Positions 31,062 through 40,785 of a stretch of 64,000 bases of DNA are shown in pieces. Within the stretch, counting starts at the first letter, position 1, and every line of letters begins with the position of its first letter. This stretch comes from Pelagomonas calceolata. Lineage: Eukaryota; Sar; Pelagophyceae; Pelagomonadales; Pelagomonadaceae. The notes beneath the pieces are model-generated. The model worked only from the letters and a program-made list of their open reading frames with translations, searched no databases and was not told the DNA's origin. The stretch spans positions 1,578,501 through 1,642,500 of the forward strand of contig CAKKNE010000002.1 of NCBI GenBank assembly GCA_918797485.1. The letters run 5' to 3'. Both the position numbers and the translations under genes were made by a program.

Positions 31062-31384
31062 GCTGCCCGACGGCTGCCCTCTACGGCGCCTGGCGCAGCG
31101 CGGCTCTGAGCGTGCGATCCCCGCACGTTTTTCGTATCTCTCCGCGACGCGGGCTCCTACTAGCCATGCTATGGCCCGAACGAATGCTGGTGCGGAGCTG
31201 TGAAAGCCGGAAACCCGCGGACTGCCGGCAAGCTTAAAGCGCTGGGAGAGCTGCTCCGAGAGCAGGTACGAGCTTGTAGAGCTAAAAGCTCGCATAGCTG
31301 CCCGACGGTGCTCGTTTGCGCCAAAAAGTCGGGCTTGAGCTCGGGCTGCCCGACTGGTTGAGCTCGGGCTGCCCAACAGCCAAG
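31062..31384. promoter_or_regulatory. Divergent promoter, membrane protein / LRR-kinase
   Basis: About 320 bp with GCTGCCC elements adjacent to both starts (about 31062-31082, 31298, 31348, 31369). No complete GCTAG motif; CTACTAGCC at about 31147 is only part of one. Confidence 0.5.
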
Positions 31385-34300
31385 ATGGTGGTCTGCTCGA
31401 GCTGCGCCGAGCTCTTGTACCCGCCCGGCGCCAAGTTCTGTGCCTGGTGCGGCACCGCAGCTCCCCAGTGGGCGGGCTCCTTGGCGGAGGATAGAGAGGC
31501 GCTGCGAGCGCTGCGCGAGGTCGACGCCGCGATCGACGAAGTGCTCGAGAACTCCCAAGTGAACCTGAAGGTTGCCATCGACCACGACTTTATTGATCAG
31601 AGCAACGACTGGGCCGGGATCGCGACGCTCGTGGTGCCGCCCGCGCACGTCGTCCGCGGGGCCACGATCTCCGGGCACTGGTGCGACCAGGGCAGCGGGA
31701 ACCAAAAAGGCCGAGTGCGCTTGGTTCTGCTGCGGGACGGCGCCCTCGTCGCCGATGCGGCAGTCCCAGGCCTCGCCCCGCACGGAAGGGAGTCCTTTTC
31801 CGTCGTGCTTGAAGGTGACGTCATGCTGGCCGGCGACGTGGTCGCGGCGCAGATCATCGTGGGCGGCGGCGGCGGCCACGCGCTCAAGCTGAAGGGCGTG
31901 AAGCTGGTCCTGGACGCGACGCCGACGGAGGCGCTTGCGAAGAGTGGCTACGTGGAGGCGGACGGCCGCGTGACGCAGCTCAGCTTGTACGAATGTGAGA
32001 GCCTCGCGGCGCTGCCGCCCGCGATCTGCGGACTCTTGGCGCTGACGACGCTCAAACTGGAAAAGTGCTCGGGCCTCAGAGCGCTGCCCGACGCCATCTC
32101 CGAGCTTAGCGCGCTGGCCGAGCTCTGCCTGAGCGAGTGCGAAAGCCTCGTCGCGCTCCCAGACGCCATCGGCGAGCTTGGTGCGCTGAAGAGTCTCGAC
32201 CTGTCGTTCTGCCGGAGCCTCGAGGCGCTTCCAGATGCTATCAGTGGCCTAGGCGCGCTGACGACGCTCAACTTGTATCAGTGCGAGAAACTCGTCGCGC
32301 TACCGGACGCGATCGGTGAGCTCGGCGCGTTGACGGAGCTCAAGCTGGATGAGTGCACAAAAATCACAGCGCTACCGGAGACAATTGGCGGGCTCAAGGC
32401 GCTAAAGATGCTCGACATGACCGACTGCTCGCGCCTCACCTCGCTGCCGGCCGCAATCGGCGAGCTTGGCGCGCTAACGAAGCTCGACCTGACCGGGTGC
32501 TCGAGCCTCGCCGCGCTGCCGGCCGCGATTGGCGAGCTCGGCGCGCTGACGGACCTCAACGTGAGTGGCTGCACGAGCCTCGTCGCGCTACCGGACGCGA
32601 TCGGCGAGCTCGGCGCGCTGACGGAGCTCTACTTGAACGGCTGCACGAGTCTTAGCTTCCCGCCGTTGCGCATGCATGAAGACGTTGCGATGGTGAAGCG
32701 CTGCCTCGCGAGCGTCGGGCCGATCGTCGACGGTGCGCTGGCCCTGGAGGACGCGGGAGCCGACGAGCGGGAATTCTTTTTCGCCGACGTCCTCAAGCAT
32801 CCGGCCTACGCAGACCGCCTCGGCGCGCGCGTCCGCAAGGACCCGGCGTTCGCCGACCTCACGAACGACAAGGGCCAGCGCGTCGTCGAGCTCGCGTGCT
32901 TCGAGTGCCGAGCGCAAATGCAAAAGGCCCTCTTCCTCCTCCGGAGGTACGCCGTCGACAAGACGCCGCCGCTGCACTTCTCGGCGACGGCGGCGGTCCT
33001 GGGCGCGACGGACCACGATAAATCCGACGTCAAGCCCCGACGCGCCCTGAAGGCGATGCGACGGGTCGACCAGGTGCTGGCGGAGCTCGAGGGCCGCGCG
33101 GGCCTCGACAGACGGTTCGTGGTCGCCGTCGTCGCCGTGCACGTGAGCGCGACCGTGTCTGCCGTGGACCACGATGAGGTTGCCGCAGCGGCGGGCAAGT
33201 TGGACGGCGTCGTCGTCGAGAGGGCCGAGGGCCTCGGCGAGGACCTGGCGGGTCTGCTCGCGGCGCGCGAGCAGCAGAACGACGCTTCCGCCGGCCGCTT
33301 CATGGGGTACGACTACCTCCTCGTCATGGAGCTCGCCGAGGAGAGCCTGAGCAAGAAAATCATTCACGGCGGCGTCTGCGGCGTCGACCTGGTCGAGATC
33401 CGCAAGATCGCGCGGGAAATGGCAGAGGCCCTGGACCATCTCCATCTGAAGGGCCGGATCCATGCGGACCTCAAGCCGCTGAACGTGGTCCGCGTCGGCA
33501 CAACGTGGCAACTAGTGGATCTTGACGTGTCCTGTGCGATCGGCGATCCCTTTGGCACGAAGAAGCCGTCCCTAGGCTACTGTCCGCCGGAGATGGCTCA
33601 GACCTGTGTGGAAATCAACCAGTGCGTCGGGTGCACCCGACAATTCTTCACTAATTCATTTCTTGGCGACAACGCGGCCGTGCTGGCTCGGTCGAGCGGT
33701 GAGGAACTTGCATCGCTACGCCATCGAGCAGGCGTCGCGTTGATGGCGTGGAGGCCGACGCGACGAGTCAGCACGAACGCGTCGTAAAATTTTGATTTAC
33801 ACACAGGCTCAGACTATCCTCGACGCGATGGATGCCTCAGATCGGCTGGACACGGCCCTACTCAGCGCCTACACCGCGGACAAGGCCTACGACCTCTGGT
33901 CGCTCGGCGTCGTTCTTTTTCATCTTGCCACAGGCACACCCCTGTGGAAGACCGATAAAAATGACGACACGTCCCCGAAAGGCCTGCGCAAGCTGGTCAA
34001 GCGCTGCTTCGACCTCGATCGCAAACTGGCCGTCGCGGCGCCGCGCCCGACGGACGATTTCGATGGTGACCTCCAAATGCTGGCGTTCGACCTCATCCGC
34101 AAGCTTCTGACGCCCGAGCCGGACGAGCGACTCAAGGCCTTCAAGGGGGCCACGCCAATGCGAGGCGTCCTGCAGCACGGCTTCTTTTCCAACGAGCGAG
34201 GCGCGGCCGGGCGGGGAGACGCGGGCCGAGACGACGAGGTGATGAAAGTGTTCGCGGAGGTACGGGCGTCGCAGGCGCAAATCCTTCGGTCGGTCAACGC

Positions 34301-35282
34301 CGTCCGAGACCTGGGCGAAGAACATCGAGACGAGCTCCGGGCGACGGGGAAGTCCCTGCGGAAGGCTATCTTTGAAGCCAGCGAGGTGAAGACACCGACC
34401 GCCTTTGTTGTGCTCAAGGAGAAACTGCCTCCGCTGGAGGAGGACGAGCAGCTACGCGTGAAGGTCAAAGAGGATGGCGAAGTCGTGGCAGGTGGGGCGC
34501 TCCCCGACGAAGTGAACCACCGGGTAAAGCAGGCGAAGGCGTGGCTGAAATTCTGCAGCGAGTGCGTCGAAGGCGTCGCGGAGTGCTCTCCAAAGGCGAT
34601 CGCGGGGGCAGCGAAGGGCGCACCCGAGTGCGTCGAGGACCTTAAGAAAGCCGCCGGAGACCTACTGGTCGGCGAGGAGATGTGGTTCTACCTTATAGAC
34701 GAGCTCACCGGCGAGCCCGTGCGGAGCGCCGGCGGCGTCTACCCCATTCGCATCACCGAGCCCTCGGAGCTCGTCGGAAAACTGCTGCCGGTCATGCAGG
34801 TAGGGCTGCACGCCGCCACTCTCGTGAACGGCGTGTCAGGGGTGGTCCGCCTGTTCGGCTATCCGTTCCCGAGCGTGCCCGAGAAGTTGCGCGAGGGCGC
34901 GGAGCGCTCCGTCGAGGTGCTGAAACAGGAGAGCTCGGTTGAGAAGTTCGGGGCTATCCAAGAGCACGTCGAGACGCAAGACGAGCAGGCCACGAGCGTG
35001 CGCGGCGCGTCGCTCCGGGAGCTGGAGAAGTTCCTAGCAAAAGAGGACCCGCGCGGCACCTACGCCGGGCTCCAGAAAGTCGGCGACGATTCCGACGGCA
35101 CGGCCGTGTGGACGACGCTGACGGACCCCGAGGAGGTACAGGAGGCGCTCAAGACGCGCATAGCGAGTCGGCGCGCCGAGCGGCGTTTCCAGGAGGCGGC
35201 GTCGCTCGGAATGCTCCAGGCGAAGTTCGCGGCGAAGCTGCGCGACGCGGTGCAGGCGATGCGCGCGGAGGACGGTGTGTAA
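31385..35282 (+). CDS. Zinc-ribbon / LRR / protein kinase-like protein
   Basis: Exons 31385-33607 and 33807-35282 give 3,699 nt and 1,232 residues. Residues 4-22 form a CxxC...CxxC zinc ribbon. About ten 24-residue leucine-rich repeats with the pattern LPDAIGELGALTxLxLxxC follow at about 196-427, resembling plant R-protein LRRs. A kinase C-lobe then has IHADLKPLNVV (HRD-type loop, about 693), DLD in place of DFG (about 711), PPE for APE (about 734) and YDLWSLGVVLFHLATGTPLW. The glycine loop and ATP lysine are not obvious, so activity is doubtful but the catalytic Asp is kept. The C-terminal third is helical and unrecognised. A family C introner splits the activation segment. A sensing or scaffold role is inferred from architecture only. 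Confidence 0.75.
33608..33806 (+). mobile_element. Introner family C, copy C3 (perfect 8-bp duplication)
   Basis: The element 33604-33806 begins CTGTGTGGAAATCAA and ends TTGATTTACACACAG. It is flanked on both sides by GCTCAGAC (33596-33603 and 33807-33814). Splicing at CTGT|GTGG and CACAG| keeps frame and leaves 12 extra nt (eight of duplication, four of element) in the message. Confidence 0.92.
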
Positions 35283-35303
35283 GACTGTGACATCACACAC
35301 AGA

Positions 35304-36146
35304 TTAAGCACCTAAGAACGCCGGCCCCTCGTCCCGCGCCTGGTCGCTCGCGAAGGAGCTCACGAACACCGTGTGCGCGTCCTCGTTGAGCGTCGCGTGC
35401 CACCAGCTCGGCGGAAAGTAGAGGACCTCGCCGGGCCCGAGGACGCAGTCGTGGCGCGGCCGCTTATGGGGAGGCAGCGTCGGCAGCACGTCGCGGACCC
35501 ACGCCGCCGTGGACACGTCCGGGTCGTGGCCCGGGGGCGGCGCGGCGGACGGCGAGTACAACAGCCAGCGCTTGCGGCCGTGGAGCACTTCCCCGAAGCC
35601 GGAGCCGTGAGTGTGATACGATACACCGGAATCGCGGCCCGCGACGCCGAACGAGGCCGCGAGGTTCGACGGCGCGCACCAGGCGCCGCCGCATTTCGGA
35701 AACTCGTACGAGGCGACGAGTTTAGCAAGCCGCGCGTCCGTCGGCGGCCCAAACAAGTAGTACGACTCGTTCGCGCGCCCGCCCGACGGCGTCGCCGCGA
35801 GGTATTCTGCCAGGGACGCCTCGACGGCGCCCTCGGAGAAGCTGTTCGAGCTCGTCAGGTGGACGCGCGCGTCGCCATGGTCCCGCAGCAGGGCCGCCCG
35901 CGCGGTCCGAATCCTTAACTCAGAGTTTGCGTGGAACGGAGCAAGTACCACCGGCTCCGGCGGCGGCCGCCTCCAGGTGAGCGCCGTGCTAATGGGTACG
36001 CGTCTCAGGCCGCAGGCGGGCCGGTCGTACTGTGATACGGCTACGGCTGCGCCCGCGAGTGCGAGCGCCACGAAAGTGGCGTCGCGCAGTGACGGTGCGT
36101 GCTCGGCCGGCGCGTGCAGGGCGCGGTCTTGCCGGCGTTTTGTCAT
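35304..36146 (-). CDS. JmjC/cupin-domain protein, JMJD8-like
   Basis: 280 residues from ATG at 36146. An N-terminal hydrophobic stretch (TFVALALAGAAVAVSQY) suggests a signal anchor into the secretory pathway. The C-terminal half has SYHTHGSGFGEVLHGRKRW, the JmjC strand with its binding histidines, and GEVLYFPPSWWHATLN, the closing cupin strand with the last ligand His. This order matches the small JmjC proteins such as JMJD8, which is lumenal and may lack strong hydroxylase activity. Whether iron and 2-oxoglutarate are bound cannot be decided: the usual HxD pair appears as HxH. It is convergent with the LRR-kinase gene, 21 bp apart. Confidence 0.75.
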   Translation of the reverse strand: MTKRRQDRALHAPAEHAPSLRDATFVALALAGAAVAVSQYDRPACGLRRVPISTALTWRRPPPEPVVLAPFHANSELRIRTARAALLRDHGDARVHLTSSNSFSEGAVEASLAEYLAATPSGGRANESYYLFGPPTDARLAKLVASYEFPKCGGAWCAPSNLAASFGVAGRDSGVSYHTHGSGFGEVLHGRKRWLLYSPSAAPPPGHDPDVSTAAWVRDVLPTLPPHKRPRHDCVLGPGEVLYFPPSWWHATLNEDAHTVFVSSFASDQARDEGPAFLGA

Positions 36147-36309
36147 GTTGCTGCCAAGTCTGCCAGCAAGGTTGATTGGGGTACCGCACGTGTTGGAGTA
36201 AGGCTTCGATTGCAATCGTGATGTAAACTATGGAGTCGACGGTGACCTCTGGCGGCTCGTACGGGCAGAAACGCTGCAAATACGTCCGCCCAGGCGCGCG
36301 CAGCGCTAG

Positions 36310-36332
36310 CTAGCGTCATGTAAGACACTAGC
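36310..36332 (+). promoter_or_regulatory. GCTAG inverted-repeat promoter motif, copy 4
   Basis: Reads CTAGCGTCATG then TAAGACACTAGC between the JmjC gene and the acidic helical gene, 56 bp before the latter's ATG. Confidence 0.62.
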
Positions 36333-36387
36333 ACATAAAGCCGCTTCGCAGCCCGGCAGCCGAGGCTGCCCCAAAGACGCAGGACCC

Positions 36388-38280
36388 ATGTCAGACGAGG
36401 AGGACGCCGTGGAGGCCCTCCTCGACGAGCTGGCCGAGGCCCCGCCGGACGACGCCCTCGACGCCGCCGCGGAGCGGCTGGCCGAGGACGCCCTGGCGGC
36501 GGCGTGCGCGGAACAGCTCGCGGACGCGGCCGCGCGCGACGTCGTGAACGAAGCGGTGATTGACGCGGCCGCGGCCTGTATTGTCGAGAACGCCATCAAA
36601 ACAGCGGGGAACGAGATCGACGCGGCCGACGAGGCGCTCGCCGCGAGCGCGACCGAATTGTTAATCGAGCACGCGATCATTGATGCTGCGGCCGAGACCG
36701 ATGATCAAGACGATCGCACGTCGAGCGACACCGTGGCCCGGGTCCAAACGGAGGTCGCGACGACGATAATAGAAGGCGCCATTGATACTTTGAAGGACGA
36801 CGACACGTTGAAGGAGGCCTTCATGGAAGCGGTCGACGAGAGAGCGGCGATGATTGCATCACACGCAATAGAGGCGGCTCGAGACCAGCTCGCCGCGGAC
36901 GCGCAAATGGCCCACGAGGCCGAGGTCGCCGAGCGCGCCGCGCGCGAGTCCGAGCGCGCCGCCGGCTTCAGCCTGCTGTCCTCCCAGCTCGCGGACCTGG
37001 GCAGCCTCATGTCCGGCATTTTGGGCCGGACCGACGCCGACGTCGCGGCGGCGTTCCCCGAGCCGGAAACCGTGGCCGCGGACGACGGCAACGCGCCCGA
37101 GCTCGACGCGCCGTCGCCGGCGGGCGACCTGGCCACTCGTTTAGCTGATCTGGACGAGACGGTCTCATCGATGGGAGCGAAGGACGCGGACGAGGACCTC
37201 CCGAAGGACCTCGTCGAGCAGGAACAAGCATTGGCGGGCCTCCGGGCGCGCCTCGAGCACGCGCGCCTCGAGGGCGCGCGGCTCCGCGCGCTCGCCGAGA
37301 CGTCGCCGCCCGCGACGGCCGAGCCACACAACGACGAGGACGCGTCGGACGGCGACGCCGCGCCGAGCCACGCGGACCTCGCGCGGTTGGTGGATGAGGC
37401 GCGCGAGGCGCTCGAGGGCACGCGCACCGCGCCGTCGGATCTGACGCAGCCGCAGCCCGCGGCGCCCCTCTTCGGCGGCTCGGCCGAGCCGCCGCCGCCG
37501 CCGACGCCCGTCGCCGGCAGCGCGGCGACGCTCTTCGCGCCGGCGCTGCCCCAGGGCCCCGAGGTGCTGGGCCGCTTCGACCGCCTCAAGTCGCAGCTCT
37601 CGGACCTCGGCGATAGCGTGGCAAACCTCGCCGACGGGCGCCGGCCGCCCGCCACCGCGCCGGCCGCCGTCCTCGTGCCCGCGGCGCAGCCGCCGGAGCC
37701 CGCACCTCCCATCGAGCAGCCTCCGGTGGCGGCGGCGCCGCGGCCGCCGCCGGCGTCGTACGGCTTCGCCGCCCGCGAGCCGGGCTTCCTCGCGCCGCGG
37801 CGCGTCGAGGGCGCGCCCGCGATCCTCTCGCCCGCGGGCACCACGCGGCTCGGCGGCTTCCGCGGGCCCGAGGCGCCGGAGTACGCCGCGTCGCCGCACT
37901 CCGTCGCGGGCGATTATTTTGCGGGCGACTACGCGCACGACGCCGCCGCGCCCGAGTCCGAGGTCTACCTGCCGACGCCCGCGGGCCCGGCGACGTACCG
38001 CGAGGCGCCCGCCGAGCCAACGTTCGAGGCGCCCGCCGAGCCGCCCGTCACGTGGCACGCGCAGCCGCTCATTTTGCCGCCGCCGCCGACGGCGCCCGCG
38101 ACGCCGCAGCCGCTCCAGTACACGGTCCCGGCGCCGCCGCCGGGGCACGTCGCCATCCCGGGGCTGGACCTCGTCGACGACACGCGGCCGGGCATGCCGC
38201 GCTTCGGCTACGCGTACGACGACCGGAACGCGGCGCCGGATGCGCCGCCGGAGTTCATCCGGGACGCGGACGACATATAG
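36388..38280 (+). CDS. Acidic, Ala/Pro-rich helical protein
   Basis: A single exon of 630 residues. The first ~330 are strongly acidic and alanine-rich with helical repeats (for example EALLDELAEAPPDDALDAA) and short heptads. The rest is Pro/Ala-rich and probably disordered, with many PPP and APAxP stretches. No catalytic motif, signal or membrane segment is present. The ATG lies 56 bp after GCTAG motif copy 4 and just after a GGCAGCCGAGGCTGCCCC palindrome that may mark the core promoter. Function unknown; the composition could reflect a scaffold or a GC-driven low-complexity protein. Confidence 0.65.
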   Translation: MSDEEDAVEALLDELAEAPPDDALDAAAERLAEDALAAACAEQLADAAARDVVNEAVIDAAAACIVENAIKTAGNEIDAADEALAASATELLIEHAIIDAAAETDDQDDRTSSDTVARVQTEVATTIIEGAIDTLKDDDTLKEAFMEAVDERAAMIASHAIEAARDQLAADAQMAHEAEVAERAARESERAAGFSLLSSQLADLGSLMSGILGRTDADVAAAFPEPETVAADDGNAPELDAPSPAGDLATRLADLDETVSSMGAKDADEDLPKDLVEQEQALAGLRARLEHARLEGARLRALAETSPPATAEPHNDEDASDGDAAPSHADLARLVDEAREALEGTRTAPSDLTQPQPAAPLFGGSAEPPPPPTPVAGSAATLFAPALPQGPEVLGRFDRLKSQLSDLGDSVANLADGRRPPATAPAAVLVPAAQPPEPAPPIEQPPVAAAPRPPPASYGFAAREPGFLAPRRVEGAPAILSPAGTTRLGGFRGPEAPEYAASPHSVAGDYFAGDYAHDAAAPESEVYLPTPAGPATYREAPAEPTFEAPAEPPVTWHAQPLILPPPPTAPATPQPLQYTVPAPPPGHVAIPGLDLVDDTRPGMPRFGYAYDDRNAAPDAPPEFIRDADDI

Positions 38281-38602
38281 TTTTGCTCTTGTTTTTACTA
38301 CGTCCCACTGCCGCCATCGCCGCGTCTGCTCGATGGCGTGGAGCTTCAACGCCATCGACGCGTTCCCTAGTGTGTTGATGAGCTAGGTCTGCAAGCCGGA
38401 GGCGGCAAAAAAAGGCAACCTAGCTCGCTTGCTGACCTCGGGAAACTGCAAGAGTGCAGCATTGATGCACAGCGCTGGTCTTCACTCAACGGTTGCAGCA
38501 CTGGATCCAGTTTAGGTGATTTCACCAGCCAGCAGCCTAGTATTGCAGTGCCGCAGTCCCGACGCGAGCGCGGTCCCGACGCGAAGGGCTACGCAGCATA
38601 CC
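38281..38602. other. Intergenic region with degenerate motif and introner-like phrase
   Basis: About 320 bp between tandem plus-strand genes. GCCATCGCCGCG...CGATGGCGTGGAG and CGCCATCGACGCG at 38310-38363 resemble introner interior sequence without either end, so they may be a relic. A degenerate GCTAG motif (CTAGTGTGTTGATGAGCTAG, about 38367-38386) follows. Confidence 0.45.
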
Positions 38603-39280
38603 ATGTCAGCCCTCGACAACAATGCAAACGACAGCGACAGCAGCGACGGCGTCCCCGAAATCGGCCTCGACGCGCTCCGGCCCGAGGCGCTGGCCGCGCT
38701 GCTGAGCGTCAAGCAGGCGCGGGAGACCGCATCAATGGATACGACGGCGCTGCCCGACGATTTTGGGATGAGCCAGTTCTGGTACACGGACGCGTGCGCG
38801 GATGCATTAGCGGCGGCGGTGCGCGACCGCGGCCGCGTCGCCGTCGTGAGCTGTCCGACGGCGCACCGCGCGCTCTGCCGCGCGGGTGATGGGGAGAGCG
38901 TCCTCTTCGAGTTCGACGCCCGCTGCGGTGTTAATTTAGGCGACCGCTTCTGCCGGTATGATTTTACCGAGGACTTCCATACAAAAATTCCGAGTCACTT
39001 CGAAGGGTCTTTTGACGTCGTCGTTCTGGACCCGCCCTACGTGTCGCGGGACTGCTTGGAGGCGTTTTGGAGTTTTGCCGCGTGGTTAAGTAGAGGCGCC
39101 GCGGCCAAGGTCGTCCTGACCTCGGTCGTGAACCGGCCCTGGCTGCGCGCGGACTGGGGCCTCGCGCTGACGGATTTTGAATTGCGCTTCACGTCGAAGC
39201 TGTGCACGCCGCTCCGGGCGTTCACGGACTGTGAGGAGGTCGCGAAACGTTTGGGAGGATTTGCGCCGCCGGAGGACTAG
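38603..39280 (+). CDS. EEF1AKMT1: eEF1A lysine methyltransferase 1 homologue
   Basis: 225 residues from ATG at 38603. FGMSQFWYTDA matches the QLSQFWY opening of the EEF1AKMT1/N6AMT2 family. VAVVSCPTAHRAL follows, then FEFDARCGVNLGDRFCRYDF, equivalent to FEYDKRF...YDY. The catalytic DPPY sits in FDVVVLDPPYVSRDCLEAFW. The family transfers methyl groups from S-adenosylmethionine to a lysine of elongation factor 1A in the cytosol. The DPPY tetrapeptide alone would suggest an N6-DNA methylase, but the flanking motifs fit the protein methyltransferase. It ends 11 bp from the convergent LRR gene. Confidence 0.85.
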   Translation: MSALDNNANDSDSSDGVPEIGLDALRPEALAALLSVKQARETASMDTTALPDDFGMSQFWYTDACADALAAAVRDRGRVAVVSCPTAHRALCRAGDGESVLFEFDARCGVNLGDRFCRYDFTEDFHTKIPSHFEGSFDVVVLDPPYVSRDCLEAFWSFAAWLSRGAAAKVVLTSVVNRPWLRADWGLALTDFELRFTSKLCTPLRAFTDCEEVAKRLGGFAPPED

Positions 39281-39291
39281 TTTAACAACAA

Positions 39292-40386
39292 TTACCCACT
39301 ACCGGACCTATCCCGCGAGGCCTGGACGAGCGAATCCTCGGAGACCTGGGGCGGCGACACCTGGACGTCGCAGCCTATCTCCGCAAACTTCTCCGCGAGG
39401 TCCCCGCGCAGGGACCTCGGATCAATGCGCGTGCCGCAGAGGAGCAGGCGTTTGAGGGAGACGCAGTTGACCAGCGACGGCGGCAGCGCTCCCCTCAAAT
39501 TCGCGTTGTCGTGTAACAGTATCAATTCGAGCTTCGTGCAGTCGCCGAGCTCGTCCGGTAACTTGCCCGACAACCGGTTCCGCTGGGCGCAGAGCTCTTC
39601 CAGATTTTCCATGACACCAATGTTCACGGGGCCGAACAGGTTGTTGTCTTCCAGTCTCAAAACTCGCAACTGTTTACAGTACACCAAATCTGATGGAATG
39701 GCGCCCTCCAAGTCATTCTCCGCCAGATCTAAATGTTCCAAGGCGACCATATTCCCAATATCGCCCGGGATATTTCCCGACAGGGCGTTGCCTCTTAGGT
39801 TAAGAACGACGCACGTCCGCAAAACCGCCAAACCTCGGGGACCGGGCAGCGGTCCTTCCAACCCATGTCTTACGAGTTCGAGCTTGCACACGGCCCCGTC
39901 GACCCAGGTCACGCCCCGTCTGGGCTTGAACTCGAGATCTTTCCCGCAGAGCTTCTCGAGCGGATCATCAACATCGTCGTGCTCGTCCAGATTCAACTTG
40001 GGCGGCGGCGGCCGCCAGCCCTCGTCCGCGACCCAGCGCCCGAGCCGCCCGCCCGTGGAGCCCCAGAACTCGCGCAGTCCAAAAACCTGCCTCTCGTCGG
40101 GGCACAGCCTACTTTCCCAGGGGTCCCACCACGGCGGCCGCTCGACGTCCGCCGCCGTCGACTTCGACGCGATCGAGGCCGTGGGCGAGGCCGACCGCGA
40201 CGCCGACCGCCCGCGGCTCCGCGACGAGCGTCCCGAGGACGCCGAGCCCGACCGCGCGCTCCGCGAGCCGTGCGGCGACGGCGTGCGGCGGCGGCTCCTT
40301 GACGATCTTCCGGAGGAGGCCGAGCCGGACCGGCCCGAGTCCGTGCGGCGGAGGCGCCGCGTCGGCGTGCGCGGCGGGGTGCTCAT
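39292..40386 (-). CDS. Leucine-rich repeat protein with SR-rich N-terminus
   Basis: 364 residues in one exon. Residues 1-75 are Ser/Arg-rich with repeated SxSSGRSSRSR, likely disordered and phosphorylated. The middle has WWDPWESRLC and FWGSTGGRL. From about 165, five to six plant-type LRRs follow, such as LNLRGNALSGNIPGDIGN and LDLAENDLEGAIPSDLVY, whose GxIP signature is typical of extracellular plant and algal LRRs. There is no signal peptide or membrane helix, so the protein is probably intracellular. The partner is unknown. Confidence 0.75.
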   Translation of the reverse strand: MSTPPRTPTRRLRRTDSGRSGSASSGRSSRSRRRTPSPHGSRSARSGSASSGRSSRSRGRSASRSASPTASIASKSTAADVERPPWWDPWESRLCPDERQVFGLREFWGSTGGRLGRWVADEGWRPPPPKLNLDEHDDVDDPLEKLCGKDLEFKPRRGVTWVDGAVCKLELVRHGLEGPLPGPRGLAVLRTCVVLNLRGNALSGNIPGDIGNMVALEHLDLAENDLEGAIPSDLVYCKQLRVLRLEDNNLFGPVNIGVMENLEELCAQRNRLSGKLPDELGDCTKLELILLHDNANLRGALPPSLVNCVSLKRLLLCGTRIDPRSLRGDLAEKFAEIGCDVQVSPPQVSEDSLVQASRDRSGSG

Positions 40387-40785
40387 CGGCTGTTTTGGTC
40401 ACTTCCGCGCCGTTTTCCGCGCGGGAAGCTGGGCGGGCCTCGTGGCTGCCTTCGTTGATGTCTTGCACGCGGACTGGCGGTCCGTCGCTACGCGCGGGCT
40501 GCCTTCGCGGCGGCAGCGGCGCTGCGCAGGGTCGGGTTTTGCCGGCGTTGTCCCGGCGGATTGGGCCCTGGACGCGCCGGGCGCGGCGGCTGGTCTCCGG
40601 AGCAGCATCAAGGAGGCCCCCACGCGACGTTCGAAAGCTGCACGGGTCGGCCGCGTACCGCTCACCAGGTGCTGGGGGCTGCCCACGAGATTGGCAGGTA
40701 CGGCTCGTAGGACGCCGCGGCGGGGCCACACGGGCCGCGGACGGTTCCTACGGGCCCACACCCGTAGAGGGGGCAGCCGGAGACG
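40387..40785. promoter_or_regulatory. Divergent promoter, LRR gene / large membrane protein
   Basis: About 400 bp with GGCTGCCC at about 40676 and GGGCAGCC at about 40770, the latter 10 bp before the plus-strand ATG. No GCTAG motif. Overlapping frames here look compositional. Confidence 0.5.

Noticed and set aside
38603-39280. N6-adenine DNA methyltransferase from the DPPY motif
   Set aside because: The SQFWY and FEYD-like motifs around it fit the eEF1A lysine methyltransferase family better.
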